Source: Macrolepiota albuminosa (lineage: Eukaryota > Basidiomycota > Agaricomycetes > Agaricales > Agaricaceae). Taken from it: a stretch of 64,000 nt of DNA. The stretch covers positions 248,001-312,000 of the forward strand of contig JAMWFC010000032.1 in the NCBI GenBank assembly GCA_027475525.1. Reading direction: 5' to 3'. The notes under the pieces were generated by a model. It did no database searches and had not been told where the DNA came from. It saw nothing but the letters and a program-made list of their open reading frames with translations. The translations under genes and the position numbers were made by a program. This document shows, in pieces, positions 1 through 12,057 of this stretch; the first letter of the stretch is position 1; the number at the start of each line of letters is the position of its first letter.

Positions 1-1106
1 CACCCCTGTGCTCATGACTCTTGACACCATCTAGAGTGCAAGCCTGCTTCAGGATACCACACTAATAGCAGGGCTGGCTATTGGTGGAGTACCAACACCT
101 CTCTGGACTCACTTTATAACAACAACAAGAGCAAGCATTGAGGACCCTCCAATTTTTACTATTGCGACCCAACTCCTTTGCCAATCACCTATCAACAATA
201 CAGAGAATCTGAAAATACATGTCATATGCATTGGAAAGTCCATTGTGATATTGCTGATGATATGGGATCTACACCACAATAAGTCATTTTAGTAGAGAAG
301 GAAGGAAGGAAACTTACATTGTACAGGTCACAGAACTTTTGCAAAAGCTTCTATATCAAAGGGGATGGGCTGCTGCGATGCACAGCGAGACCAAGGTCTA
401 CGTGGCTGGATGTTATGGGAGGCGCGACATGGCAGTGCCAGTGTGACAGCGCTAGCATGACATGCCAGCGCGGCAATAGTGCAGGCTAGCTCACGACATA
501 GGGAGAAATCGAGACCATATTTGTGTGAGTATTGATATATAGAGTGTACGTATTGCTGTCCATAAGCATAAATCAAAAAAAAATAGTCCATAAATGTATA
601 AAAAAAATGTAGAAATTCAAAAATTGTAATCTTCATTTATCTTTGTCGTCCCTGTATGCGTAGAACGTGTTGACGTTGACACGACTGCCATACAAGAACA
701 GGTACATCCCTGTGCAACGCAGTTTTGAGTTCCTGGCCTGTAAAGAGGTCATATATGATAAAACACGCTAAAAACAGGCAACAAACCTGATCTTGACTGT
801 TGAATAGCTTAACCCTCCCCATAATCTCCTTGCAGCGCGTGAATGCTCGAATAATGAGCGCGTGTGCTGACCTAGATGTATGTTAGTCATATAGAGCCAA
901 AAAAAAGGCACGAAGGTACATACTTCATACCCTGAACCACACCAGTCCCTTTGCCTTCACTTTTTTCAAATTTATTCAACAAGTCGTCATCGACAGATCG
1001 GGAAACAGCATGGGAGGATTCATCGGAAGTCGACAAGTGATTCATGGATGGTGTTAGGGCAAAAATGACGTGTAATGTGTAGATCTCAGGTTGAGCAAGG
1101 TTGAGC
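1..1106. other. Unassigned sequence
   Basis: No convincing coding region was found on either strand. The open frames are short, show no recognisable motif and cross AT-rich runs such as the A and T stretches near 560-610. It may be intergenic or degraded repeat DNA. Confidence 0.4.
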
Positions 1107-1740
1107 AATGTCTGGCACAATGTGATGGTCTGCGTCAAGCGTGACAACACTTATACGCATCAGCGTCGCTCACCTTGGCTCTTGAACAGCCAACGTTGGC
1201 CCCCCTCGTCGTCCTTGGAGCGTCTGCACGCGAGGTGAAGAGGTTCTTCATGACCTAAAATTGAAATTGTGAGTGCAATGTCTGGCATGCCACAACGGTC
1301 TGAATCACATGTGACAGCTACTAATACGCATCAGCGTTGCTCGCGTTGGCTTTTAGACAGCCTACGTTTGGCCCCCTCATTGTCCTTGAAGCGTCCGCAC
1401 GCAAGTTGCATATCTTATTAATATCCTAGAATCGAAATCATGAGTTTAGGATGCTGATAAAAGTCCTACGTAACAGTTGATGACAAAACCCCGCCCAGGC
1501 ATCCGTGTTGCTCCCGTTAGCTTGTCATTAGCCCCCGCATCGTCCTTGGAGCATACACATGCGGGCTTGGGCTTTAATGCATGTACTGTAGTCGAAATGA
1601 TGAGTTCGGGTGCCGTTAACAAGTCTGACGCAGCCTTTCATCATAAATACCCGCCCACTGTACTGTAGTCGAAATGATGAGTTCGGGTGCCGTTAACAAG
1701 TCTGACGCAGCCTTTCATCATAAATACCCGCCCACGTATC
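1107..1740. repeat. Imperfect tandem repeats of about 165 bp
   Basis: Three diverged copies and a partial fourth share the same order of motifs. A TACGCATCAGCGTTGCTC-like block is followed by a GGCCCCCTCGTCGTCCTTGG-like block and then an AATCGAAATCATGAG-like end. Copies begin near 1107, 1278 and 1446. Divergence is substantial, so this is an old array. The 77-bp duplication at 1582-1735 is a separate feature inside it. Confidence 0.6.
1582..1735. repeat. 77-bp exact tandem duplication (copy 1 of 14 in window)
   Basis: Bases 1582-1658 are repeated without change at 1659-1735. The 77-bp period is shared with thirteen other sites of unrelated sequence, so an unmerged assembly overlap is the likely cause. 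Confidence 0.9.
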
Positions 1741-2090
1741 AGTAGTGGGAAAGGTTCTCGTTGTTCAGGCAGCAGGTGGCAAACGGGAGAGGGTAGGTTT
1801 GTTGTCCATGATAGATATATTTCGAGTGTCCTGTAAATCTCGAGGAGTGCATGATAATAGCATTCGAATCATTGTGCTTCAAACTTGTGTACATAGAGGG
1901 TATTGTGATATCTTTTCTGTCATGGTCAAGGGTCAGGAGGTCGTCATTTCCAGGTCGTCGTTTCCAAGAGCATGTACAGAGGTTGGTACAAGAATTGAGC
2001 CTTCTGAGAGAATATAATGTAGTAAGATGAGTTGTCACCAGTGCCAGTCTGGATGCCAAAGGTATGGCTGGGATGATGCGAAGCAGTGAA

Positions 2091-2216
2091 TTCTACAGGC
2101 TCTAGCACAGATTTAGCACCAAGAGGATGGTCCTGGCCATACCCAAGGGTTATGCGTGGTTCTACAGCTCTAGCACAGATTTAACACCCAGAGGATGGTT
2201 TTGGCCATACCTACGC
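2091..2216. repeat. Imperfect 69-bp tandem duplication
   Basis: Two adjacent copies begin at 2091 and 2160 with TTCTACAG and share GCTCTAGCACAGATTTA and GAGGATGGT blocks, with several substitutions. The period (69) and the divergence separate it from the 77-bp artefacts, so it is probably a real old duplication. Confidence 0.7.
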
Positions 2217-3155
2217 TTTTTACCGTCATAATTTGCCAATGTTAAATAGAAACTAACTTGTGTAAATGGTTTTCTTCTCTACTGCATTCTGGAACAGAGA
2301 TGGAGAGTAGAATATTGAGGGCAAGAAATAGAAACGGTGACTCCGATCCCTCGACATCTAGTAGGATAATTAAGAATATACATATGTTAGTTATTAAATA
2401 AATGGAAGGGACAACCTCGTACCTCTGTCAACATCGAATCGGGGCTTTTCATCTTTTGTCTGAATTGGGTCTGATGAGACCCTGTTGAGTTTCTACTCAT
2501 AATTCAACGGATAAAATGGTACCGTGGGTAGACAAGCTGTGTCGCCTGCTTTGCCGCGGTGCAGGCAGAATACGAATGCGTCTGTGGGAGGAAGGGGAAG
2601 TGAGTAAGTTTTTATTTTTCTTAGATGGGTGAGACATAGGATATTCAATCACCAGCTTCAAAGCTTACATTTAGCTGTAATCCAACGACGTCAATGCTAT
2701 CAAACATGGAAAGAATCAATAAAAACAAACTGTACCGTAGTACTGGACACGTAGAGCCCTTCATCTATATGCTGGCTTTACCTACATTTGGGATTGGCTG
2801 CATATGACCCGCCAGTGGGACTATATGAATTTCTTAGAACATATAATTGTGCGGGTAGAGGAGACATACCTAGCACTTTGAATGCCAACAACGCATGCTT
2901 GAGACTCCATGGCTGACAAACAAAACTGCTCATAGTTACACGGAGATTGCCGCAGAGCTGTCATGTCACGTTATCTAAAATCTTCCACTCCATTCTAGAA
3001 TAATCCACTGGTTCCAGAAACATGTTCCATCAGAAAGTGCCAATCGTGGGTGGTTGTAGCTCCAGCAGCGGGTGACAAATAGTTGTGTATGTTTATCGTT
3101 ATTGTATGATTTGTATTTGATTGTTCAAATCTGTTCTTGTTCTGCAATTGTCATC
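2217..3155. other. Unassigned sequence upstream of the JmjC gene
   Basis: No gene was recognised. It may hold the promoter of the gene that begins near 3156, but no element can be named with confidence. Confidence 0.3.
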
Positions 3156-3368
3156 ATGGACGGTACAATGTCATCTAGCCACCCTCGCATTGACAACTTC
3201 AAGTTTTACAATCACTCTTGGTATTCAGACGTTGTTCCTAACACTCCTGACCTGTCCTCTCACTTTGACAGCACATCTGTGGCGGCAAGTTGATTAGGTT
3301 TTTTTCATGCATGCTCTGCTGACCTATTTAAGGCTCTTGCACGTGTGTTGTCTGATGAAGAAAAAAAT

Positions 3369-3522
3369 ATTTCTCTTGCTAGCCGTTCAGACGTATTCTC
3401 CATATTTTGAGATACTATAAATGATGTCCCTGTTTATTGTGTACCATTTCTCTTGCTAGCCGTTCAGACGTATTCTCCATATTTTGAGATACTATAAATG
3501 ATGTCCCTGTTTATTGTGTACC
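3369..3522. repeat. 77-bp exact tandem duplication
   Basis: Bases 3369-3445 recur at 3446-3522. It falls inside the JmjC gene remnant and shifts the frame by two bases. Confidence 0.9.
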
Positions 3523-6055
3523 AAAAGATAAGTCATTTTGTCATATCGTGTACTCGACATATACACCCTTGTGTGTGAAGATAAGATGCACCCTCCACGA
3601 ACCTCAGGGCCAATGACAGAGAATAGTCGATCAGTAGGTTCATCCCTATTACCCATTTTATTGATTGAGTTTGTATTTTAGCTGGTAAACCCTTTAAACT
3701 CACTCCCAAACCTTATCGGGAAATTCTATAAAAACCTCATACAACATCTGAATAAAATACATGCCGAATCTAGAGGAGAATGACCGAGAGACCGCCCCAC
3801 CCCAAAGTTTACAGGTCCATGCATGAAGCTGTATTCCGAACTCACTTCTCGGGTCAGCAATAAGGGTGTTCAAAACACCATAATCAATCTTACAAGTGCG
3901 GCGCTACATCTGAGTTGTCTATTGAAGGTAATCTTAATTGATATCAGTTTGAATGTCTATTAAAGTTGCCTCAGGGTAACCTCTATTTACCGTCCGATAT
4001 CAAGGCAATCAAAAATATCATCGTTGACGAGTATTGTCCTTCCCGTCCTTATTAGAATGTCTGCTCATTGTCTTCAATGTGTATAGCAAAAGCAGGTCTA
4101 GTGACCAAGATCAATTAAAATACCTTCATACCGCGCATGGCAGTGCCATTGACGGTGCTGGTTCATATGGTTGCTCGACTATTATGCACAACGCACTTTA
4201 TTTGGCATTGCTCGTATTCCTGCTCATGTTACTTCTTCCTCGTGAGTATGGTGTACTAACTGGTAAAGACTCCCTGCTACAGGTAAATTGATCTACCTTT
4301 TATTTTGTTTGAGCGACTCTGATTGCTTCCAAAGCTTTGGAGGCATGTTGGAGGGCTCAAACATCCGCGTATCATTGTCGAGGCAGATCAAGCATTATGG
4401 CGAGTGTTATTCTTGGCAGCTCAGGGTGGTGACCTGCTAACCGAGTTGTCATCTGCTTTGAGTACCCTGACTGATCAAATTAACAAAGCGGCACCTGCTT
4501 GGATTGAAATTGTATCTGTCCCTTCCCCTTCTAAGAAGCGTCTCTGCGATGCTTCACCTGCTACTTTGACTCCTGCATTGACCACTTCAACGAGCAACGA
4601 AACCCAACAAGACGGTGATGCAAGCCAGTTGTTTGGACCCACTCCGTTCCCTGTTGGATCGGATGCCTTACCAGGACCCTCTAATCACTCGGCAAGCCCA
4701 TCAGGTCACGTAGATGTTCCTCATCCAACCGTCGGCGACAAGCCTGATGGTTATGAGCAGTCTTCACCTACGAGGCCTGATTTTTTTGACAACTTGCCCG
4801 CTTTTCTGAACAATACCATTGACTTAGGGGACCTTATGGACGTCACACCTGATGATTCCTGTATTGACCCGTCTCCTAGTACAGACGCACTTGTCCGTGC
4901 ATCAGAAGACACCACAGGTTCCAAAAACCTCAACCAGTTAACTGATGTACCTTCCTCTCCAAATAACGTCCGTGCGTCGGAGGACGCTATGGACGTATCG
5001 CCCGTTATTTCCAATCATGACGTTGAGAATTCCCCTGAACCAGACTCTATGAACGTGGCACCCAACGTTTCAAACATTGAGGATTCCCCTGCAGGTGACT
5101 GTGAGGTCAATCATACCAATTCTAATATGGCATCTGCTACTGGGGCACCTCTTCCCAATACAGAAGCACCGGATGGAGAGCAGGTGACACCTGTAGTTAC
5201 CGGTATTGGTTCATTAACTTTGGTCAATGCCTCCGAGACAACAGTTAACGACGACCTGCCTTCTTCCAAACTGGTGGTGACTGTCGGCCCCGCTAAGACT
5301 TCTAAAAACAACCGGAGAAAATCGGCGTGTATTGCAGCTAAAAACAAGCGACGTAGTATGGCACCCTTGATGCCTAGGAAGAGGAAAAGAAACTTTATGA
5401 GTAAGGCACACGTTGACTCAGATAGCATGAGCGAGTCTCCCATGTTGGACTTGGATGGCGCTAGCAATTCCTCCAACGACTCTGCTGAGGTAACAGCGGT
5501 TGCTTCACCCCTTGAAACTGTTGAGACAGATTGGGGTTATATTGACCTGACCCTTGAGTCTACGGTGAGTGACTGTCTATGTATTGGTCAACTGGTTGTG
5601 ATTCTGGGTTTAGGATGATGAGGATAGCCATATGGTCAAATACCCGAATCATCTTGATCTCTCAGAATCATGGATCCTCCATGAAGGGGACGCCATACAA
5701 ATACCTTTGACTGGCAGCAATGGGGTATTTGAATACACGCCAAAATTTCACTTGCATATATATTCTATTCCGTTATAGTAGCCTTCCGTTCACTGCTCTG
5801 TAGCTTGACAGGGACCTTGTTTGGTTTTGCAGAATGTATGCCGCATCTATTGCTCGTCGGGATCGACCCTCGTCCGTGAAGGTGATGACTCAAACCGAGT
5901 ATCACTCTTCATCTCCGCTTGCTCTCTCGAAAATATTGGCATCGCAATCATGCATTCTTGTTATTGGGAACCAGCATATTGACCCGGGCTTCAATGCGCG
6001 CTCCTTATCAGACATATGTGTCCTGGACAATGTTATCCAGGTGCATAGTACGTTT

Positions 6056-6209
6056 TCCTTTGTTTTATTATTATTATTATTGTTGTTGTATTTAATTTAA
6101 TTCAATTTGTTTTATTTTTTCCTGCAGATTTCTCCTTTGTTTTATTATTATTATTATTGTTGTTGTATTTAATTTAATTCAATTTGTTTTATTTTTTCCT
6201 GCAGATTTC
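6056..6209. repeat. 77-bp exact tandem duplication in an intron
   Basis: Bases 6056-6132 recur at 6133-6209. Both copies carry the TTTCCTGCAG acceptor. Collapsing one copy leaves an intron of 80 bp, normal for this gene, instead of 157 bp. Confidence 0.9.
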
Positions 6210-6570
6210 ACCATATCTGGTACTGAACACTTGAAGCATGCAACCCCTCAGGATCTTCTAAGGACACTGGAATCTTTGTACCCAAGATCATTAAGTGCTT
6301 TGGATATCCCTGCTTCCCTAGAAACTTTCCCACGCCTCCCGTTCTCAAGCGACTCGGCTGTCTGGAGAAAAGTTCAAGGTCATGGGTACTGTAAAGTGGA
6401 GGATTTTTATCCAATTTTGGATATGCGATGGAATCTTGCATCTACCAGCGGAACCCACCATTACTGGCACATCGATGCCAATGGTTTTGCTACCTTTGTC
6501 TTCGTCGAGACTGGCACGAAGTTGTGGTTCGTGGCGTCGCCCAAATCTGGAAATTACGATGACTTCGGAG

Positions 6571-6724
6571 CCTGGGATCTTTATGTTAACGATTTTTACA
6601 CCAGAAAGCCAAACGATGAAAAGTGGGACGTCGAGCTACTTGTTCTGCCTGGGATCTTTATGTTAACAATTTTTACACCAGAAAGCCAAACGATGAAAAG
6701 TGGGACGTCGAGCTACTTGTTCTG
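6571..6724. repeat. 77-bp tandem duplication in the JmjC coding exon
   Basis: Bases 6571-6647 recur at 6648-6724 with one difference (G at 6591, A at 6668). It lies just after the cupin core and breaks the frame. With one copy removed the reading runs on as DVELLVLQLGSMLF. Confidence 0.85.
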
Positions 6725-7586
6725 CAGCTGGGTTCCATGCTGTTTGTCTACTGGTTATTTCTTTTACTTATATTATTTACTGATAATATATTACTACAGC
6801 ATTATGCGCCCGTGTCTACCTCACGCCGTAGTTACTCCCATACCAACAATATGCCATGGGGGTCATTTCTACAACACATCAACTCTCGCTGCCTCGATAA
6901 TCAGCTTATATCACCATTATGTTGCTTCCACATCAATATCCAACACCGACCACGCCTCCACCTCATACACGGTGCTAATGCACCTCCTCACCTATTTTGT
7001 ACTTGTTCTTGTTGACTCTGTGACCAAACATGGTATGTGTAGTCACCATCACGTCTGTTTATACTGTTCACGTATGTGCAGATTACGACCATGGTCATGT
7101 TCCGGACACAAACTCATGGGACAGTGTGCTGATCCTTCTTTGTCTATGCAACTATTTTGAGTTGCATGATGCACTTGTGTCTACGAACTATGCTTGGAGC
7201 GGCGACCTTCGATCCTTTGAGGTGTCCGTCAAAAACCGGGTCCGCGCGCGAAGGCTTATGTACTGGTTCTTCTCCAATCACGAACTTGAAAGCGAGTCCG
7301 ATGGCAGTGTCATAACGGGTCTGCCTGCGCTTGAATACATATTGTCTCAATTCCTGGCTACACATGCTTGTGTCCTTATGCACTACAAAAAGCTCACATA
7401 GCTGACTAATTTACACGGGTCTGATGCAAACACCCCACTGTCAACAACTTGTATCAACATTCAATCCGTCCTCCGTGATGGACCTGCCTGGAAGGCATAC
7501 ACCCTCATCCATCCGCGTCTTGGTGCTTCCAATGTCGATCCTGCTGAATTGACGTTTGCCTGGAGGGGAAGCCGATACATTGTTCG

Positions 7587-7740
7587 CAGAGTTCCTACAG
7601 TTGACTTTTGTGAGTGTTTTCTGCGTCTAAGTCCTGACATTTCTCATCCTTCCTCAGCTTATCCAGAGTTCCTACAGTTGACTTTTGTGAGTGTTTTCTG
7701 CGTCTAAGTCCTGACATTTCTCATCCTTCCTCAGCTTATC
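7587..7740. repeat. 77-bp exact tandem duplication spanning an exon-intron junction
   Basis: Bases 7587-7663 recur at 7664-7740. Each copy contains the end of one exon, a 48-bp intron (GTGAGT to CCTCAG) and the first bases of the next exon. Collapsing gives a clean splice into AYPYIDGYVW. Confidence 0.9.
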
Positions 7741-8030
7741 CATACATCGATGGTTATGTTTGGCGCAACTTCATGATTGCATGCCAACTCGGCGTCATGC
7801 TCACAAATGCCAATCTCCAACGCGACGAGGACGCTGACTTGTCTTGCTGGGTCGAATTTTCTGTTGATGAATTGAAATCTTACAATACCTGCCCCAAGGC
7901 CGGTTATATCAGCGACACCCCCCCCCCCGGATCTCCTGTACTCGCTCCTACAAACATGCCCCCCCGTAGTCCCAGCCAAAGTGATACTTTGAGTAGCTCA
8001 AGCAGTGACGACGAATCATCGGACAGGTGA

Positions 8031-8317
8031 GTTGCTCTGTACAGATATCAATATTGTACTCATTCGCGTAATCTAGCTGCTAAGCGAATCCGGCGGTCCT
8101 AGCGATTTTTTTAATATATATTGTAGTTTATCTCGTGGCACGGTTGTTTATTTTTTTTTTTTTCTTTTGTAAACTTAATATTGTGTAGACCATCAAATAA
8201 GATGGTATATCCAGTGTCTCCAGTGCTTCAAAAGATTAAGATTGTTAAGTTGTTTACCACGCAGTAGCCTATAAAAATGCTTGAGCCAGTATTTGTATTT
8301 ATCTCAAGCTATAGTAC
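8031..8317. other. AT-rich intergenic stretch
   Basis: Contains a long T run near 8151-8163 and no gene. It may hold the left (3') terminus of the Helitron, but no convincing hairpin plus CTRR end was identified. Confidence 0.3.
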
Positions 8318-8484
8318 CCTGCTGCTGTAAGCTATTGCTCCAGCTATGGTTTACATAAGCTGTTGTTACAGCCATATTTTATGTAAGCGGTTGCTCCAGC
8401 GACGATTTATGTAATCTGCCACTCCGTTATATTTTATGCAAGCTCCAGCAATGATTTATGTAATATGCCAGTCCGTTGACGTGA
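8318..8484 (-). repeat. Degenerate 28-bp minisatellite, inverted relative to 22.1 kb
   Basis: About six degenerate copies of a unit that reads GGAGCAACAGCTTACATAAA on the minus strand. It appears on the plus strand as forms such as GTAAGCGGTTGCTCCAGC. It abuts the 3' end of the Helitron coding region. The same unit occurs at 22115-22447 and 28776-28905 in the opposite orientation. Confidence 0.7.
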
Positions 8485-11400
8485 TCACTCCGTCCTGATG
8501 TATACAGCCAACGTGGCTGTTCTGGAATTGCACTTTGACATATCGATCGAGCTAGTAGATTCACTTTCCCTTATCATTTTATGTCCAGTTGTCAATCCGT
8601 CGTGATACCAAGATTTGTTGGATGCAGATATGTAGCGGCTTGAAAAATGAGAGTTGCCAAAATATATAACTCCTTTTAGTGTGTACTTACTCACACTCGC
8701 AGAATCAACCATCGTGATTTCAAGCCTCTTATCCACATTAACTGATACGCTTGATATATTGAAATAGACAATCAGAGGGGCCATCAAAAACTGAGAAACC
8801 TTGATTAGTCGTCTCGCACACGAATCACACCTTGTGCTTGTATAGCACCAAAAATCATCAACATGCTCACGAATGGATGGTCTTCCTGGCGTCAGTATGA
8901 TCATTACTGATTTTGATTTAACTCTCCGACGGGCCGTGGCATGGTGAGCTGGACAGACCATAAACGAATCAAGCACATCTGACGTGTTGACAGATAGTTC
9001 GTTAATCAAAGAGTGTACAGACATGTATTCACCAAATGGGAACTCTCTGTGATTTTTCTGAGACAGCTTGGTCCGAAGCCATTCCCTGGTCTCCTCAAGG
9101 GCCTCATGATCTCCCGGCGCAATACTATGGAAATCTTTCACTAGATGTTTGTTTAGACGTGGGCTCGATGTACTAAGCTTTTGAGACTATTCTAGAGGGT
9201 CTTCTTGCCATAAGTTGTATATAATAGACAATACGGAATCATATGCGCAACTGTTCAGCTTCCATGAACAGGCAAAGGGGGGACAAGTACCTTGCAAAAT
9301 AGACAGACTATCTGTGTGACTCAACCGTCGGCGTTTGCTTGGACCATGCTCAATATCTTCCTGTATCTTCCATTTTCCTGTGCTACATGGATCCTTATAT
9401 ACCTTGGCCCCTCTGGCAGGAACAAAAGTGTTTTTGGGCAATGGTCTTTCTTGCAGTGGCCTTTCTCTTGATATTATATGCCAATTTATGTCTATGTACC
9501 CTGAATCATCAAATTGATCGTTTTTACTCCATCTCAGGGACGGATGCAAATGAGGAGGAAAGTAGGTGTCGCTTTTGCATCGTCTAAATGATGCTATCAA
9601 ATTGGACCGTCTTGGAGCGTCATGGAAACCCTTTGGCAGCTTCCCTACATACCTCAGCCTTGTTATCTCATCCAGCAACTCCAAATCCCGGAACTCCTGG
9701 TGTAGTGCGCCAGTTGCTTTTCCTTGAATGACGGTTCTGTCAAATCTGCATATTATAATAGTTCCGGCTGCAGTAGCGCTTTGGGACAGTGCTGTATAGT
9801 AAGCCTGATGGGATTGACATTTGAACAAGTCAACAGGATTGAAAGGCCTAGTCTTCCCTTGGCTAGTGTAATCGGTTATAGCATAGTTGACGAGTATTTC
9901 GACTTGTGATCGCGAAATTGTAATCTTTTGGTCATTAGGTAGACTGCATTCAGTTGAAACTGTGCTTCTAGTTATTGGTACTACGTCTTCAGAAAGACCT
10001 TTTATCTGTACGTGGTGCAGTGGATTCTTCAGTTTTACAAACAGCATGTCTATCATACATTGACCAACAGAACCTGTACATGACTTCCATCCATATACGT
10101 AACCTTCTTGACCATTTGTGATACAGAGCTCTGTGGCAATGTTAGTCTTGATGATAATAGGTAAGCCGACGCATAGCGACAGTTTGCCTGCAACTTGACC
10201 AGATGTGGATGAAGGAGGCTGCTCCCATAAAATATTCTGAATAGAGGAGTGTAGAGGAACTCTGTTTCTACCTGATGCTCCTCGACCTTTACCTTTGCAT
10301 GTGCTCTCGTCACCCTTGTCAAGTACAGTATCTTCGCTAAAGAAATCTGTCAGCTCGAGCCCACTCTCCAGGGCAAATCTACTACTTCCAACCACATTGA
10401 CAGCATCTTTATCTATGTTGTGTGCTGTTATGATAGACACATTACGGAAGTCATCATTGAGAAGCAAGGAGTCTGAAAGATTGGAGACTCGCCGAGACTC
10501 CAGGAACTGGATATCGTCTTTGGTGCATGCTCGATACCTCATGTTAGCGAGGGCCGTTCTAAAGGATTTGTTGTCTGGACTTTGCATTGTCTGTCTCATA
10601 TTCTGTCTCAATATGACTACTGCAGTAACCTGGTGCCAAACTGCTTTACCCAATGCAGCCTTTTGTTTGTTCAGATCGATAGATCGCATACCCACACTGC
10701 GACTGTACAGCGCTGCATTCTCACAGCCAGTTACTGGTGGCAGCTGGGCAAAATTGCCAGCAAACACCATGTTCATACCGCCAAAAGGGAGGTGCGACAG
10801 ACCTGTAATCTGAGTAAGGCACACTGATATCTTGTACATATCCCTGCAAGACAACATGGATACTTCGTCGAAAAATACATATTGCACCCCGATAAGGCGT
10901 GACTTTACTTGAGCCAGTTGTGCCGGAGAGTCACGTACCATATCATTAATTCCAAACAGATAATGGTAAGTCGATCCACCTAACAGTGATGCTGCAGTGC
11001 CGGTAGGAGCAACCACTGCAAACCTATGAGATTCTCCACAGGCTGCAAAGTATTGGGACAGCGCCTTAAGCACCTGTGTTTTCCTGGTGCCCCCCATACC
11101 CCCCATATACATTCTCAACTGTTCGGGGTTAGAAGTGGCAGCGTGGTTAGCCACTATTCTAAATGCTCTGGTTTGTTCCTCATTGAGATTGAAACTGGTA
11201 GTAATTTCGGATATGGTGGGTTCCCATTTGATATTTAAATGTTTTTTCTCTAGGAAACTACGATCACATACTTCCACAATGCCCAGCTTGTTTTGTTCAT
11301 CTGATCTTCCAATGCGCTGTTCACGAACAGACAACATGTCTTTTTGCCTATCTTTTAATATGGACGCACGAGTTTCACTGACCTTATGTCTCCAGTAAGT

Positions 11401-11814
11401 ACCGGGCATGTCTGACACCGAAGGTGAATGCTTCGTTGTATCAGGGGAGGTTTGGGCCATTACAGGCTTATCCCAATTCAGGTTTGTCATGGTGGAAGTC
11501 ATAATAGCCATGTCTCTCCGACGTTTTAATTCGGTTTTGCCAATCTCATTACTACAGTCAAGGTCTATCCCGTAGTCCTCAGGTTGTCCGTTATCTTCGT
11601 CGTCCACATAATCCTTTTGTTCGATATCTCTGATATTGGAAACTGAATTGTCCATTCCCGGGAATGCCATACCGCCTCGCTTCAGTTGTGCATAGAAGTC
11701 GTCATGGGCATCCATACACTCATACTTAATATTCATATTAGCCATAAGACACAATTGCCTTTCGGTAAAATGGTGGTTGTTGAATGCTGTGCTCCATAAA
11801 TGGCACCTTTCCAA
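8485..11814 (-). pseudogene. Helitron Pif1-like helicase plus C-terminal cysteine-protease-like domain
   Basis: Reads from 11814 down to 8485 with one in-frame TAG at 9187-9189. The same frame then continues through SQKLSTSSPRLNKH. Helicase motifs: Walker A GGMGGTRKTQV near residue 240 (GGTGKT expected), Walker B FFDEVSM, FAGNFAQLPPV (GDF expected), and a late motif TDYTSQGKTRP. The Gly to Arg change is AGG at 11083-11085, one C to T on the plus strand. After the helicase, LNSCAYDSVLSIIY provides a Cys box. Past the stop, YFGNSHFSSRYI and WYHDG resemble a His box, so an OTU- or USP-like protease is likely. Such domains are known in Helitrons of fungi and other eukaryotes. The N-terminus of this piece is cut by the retrotransposon insertion. 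Confidence 0.8.
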
Positions 11815-12057
11815 ATGAAAGGCACGTCATGCAGGAGGGGTGTATTTTGACATGTGACTGCAGCGTGACCGCAAGCGGTTTGATTCTCTCCCTCCAACTA
11901 GTCGCTCGAACAGAATTCATTAGCAGAACTTTTCGTGTTACAAAACGTAGTTTTACTATTATCCTAGTTATCTTTCGCCCTTAGCTTGAGTTCTGTTCGT
12001 GTCTATCGTTTATTTGCCTCCTCTCCCACCCTTTTTGTTTTTTCAACCTTTTCTGTC

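Larger units (their letters stand above)
3156..8030 (+). pseudogene. JmjC-domain protein gene, multi-exon, decayed
   Basis: The proposed start (MDGTMSSSHPRIDNF) is at 3156. Coding sense continues in pieces to 8030. A conserved-looking N-terminal part (3156-4300) is followed by a Ser/Thr/Pro-rich linker with basic clusters (about 4500-5480) and then a JmjC cupin. The cupin is at 6207-6600, with HYWHIDANGF supplying the H-x-D iron ligands, then FVETGTKLW. The C-terminal part runs to 8030. Introns can be read at 6048-6204 (donor GTACGT) and from 7610 (donor GTGAGT). In-frame stops lie at 3291 (TGA), 3408 (TGA) and 7399 (TAG), with sensible sequence continuing in the same frame after each, as expected from CGA or CAG changing to TGA or TAG. 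Three 77-bp duplications add apparent frameshifts, but those vanish when collapsed. JmjC proteins are Fe(II)/2-oxoglutarate oxygenases, often histone demethylases; activity here is doubtful. Exon joins before 5830 are uncertain. Confidence 0.65.

Noticed and set aside
4751..5476. Minus-strand frames inside the JmjC gene linker
   Set aside because: Shadows of the Ser/Thr/Pro-rich plus-strand coding sequence, with no motif of their own.
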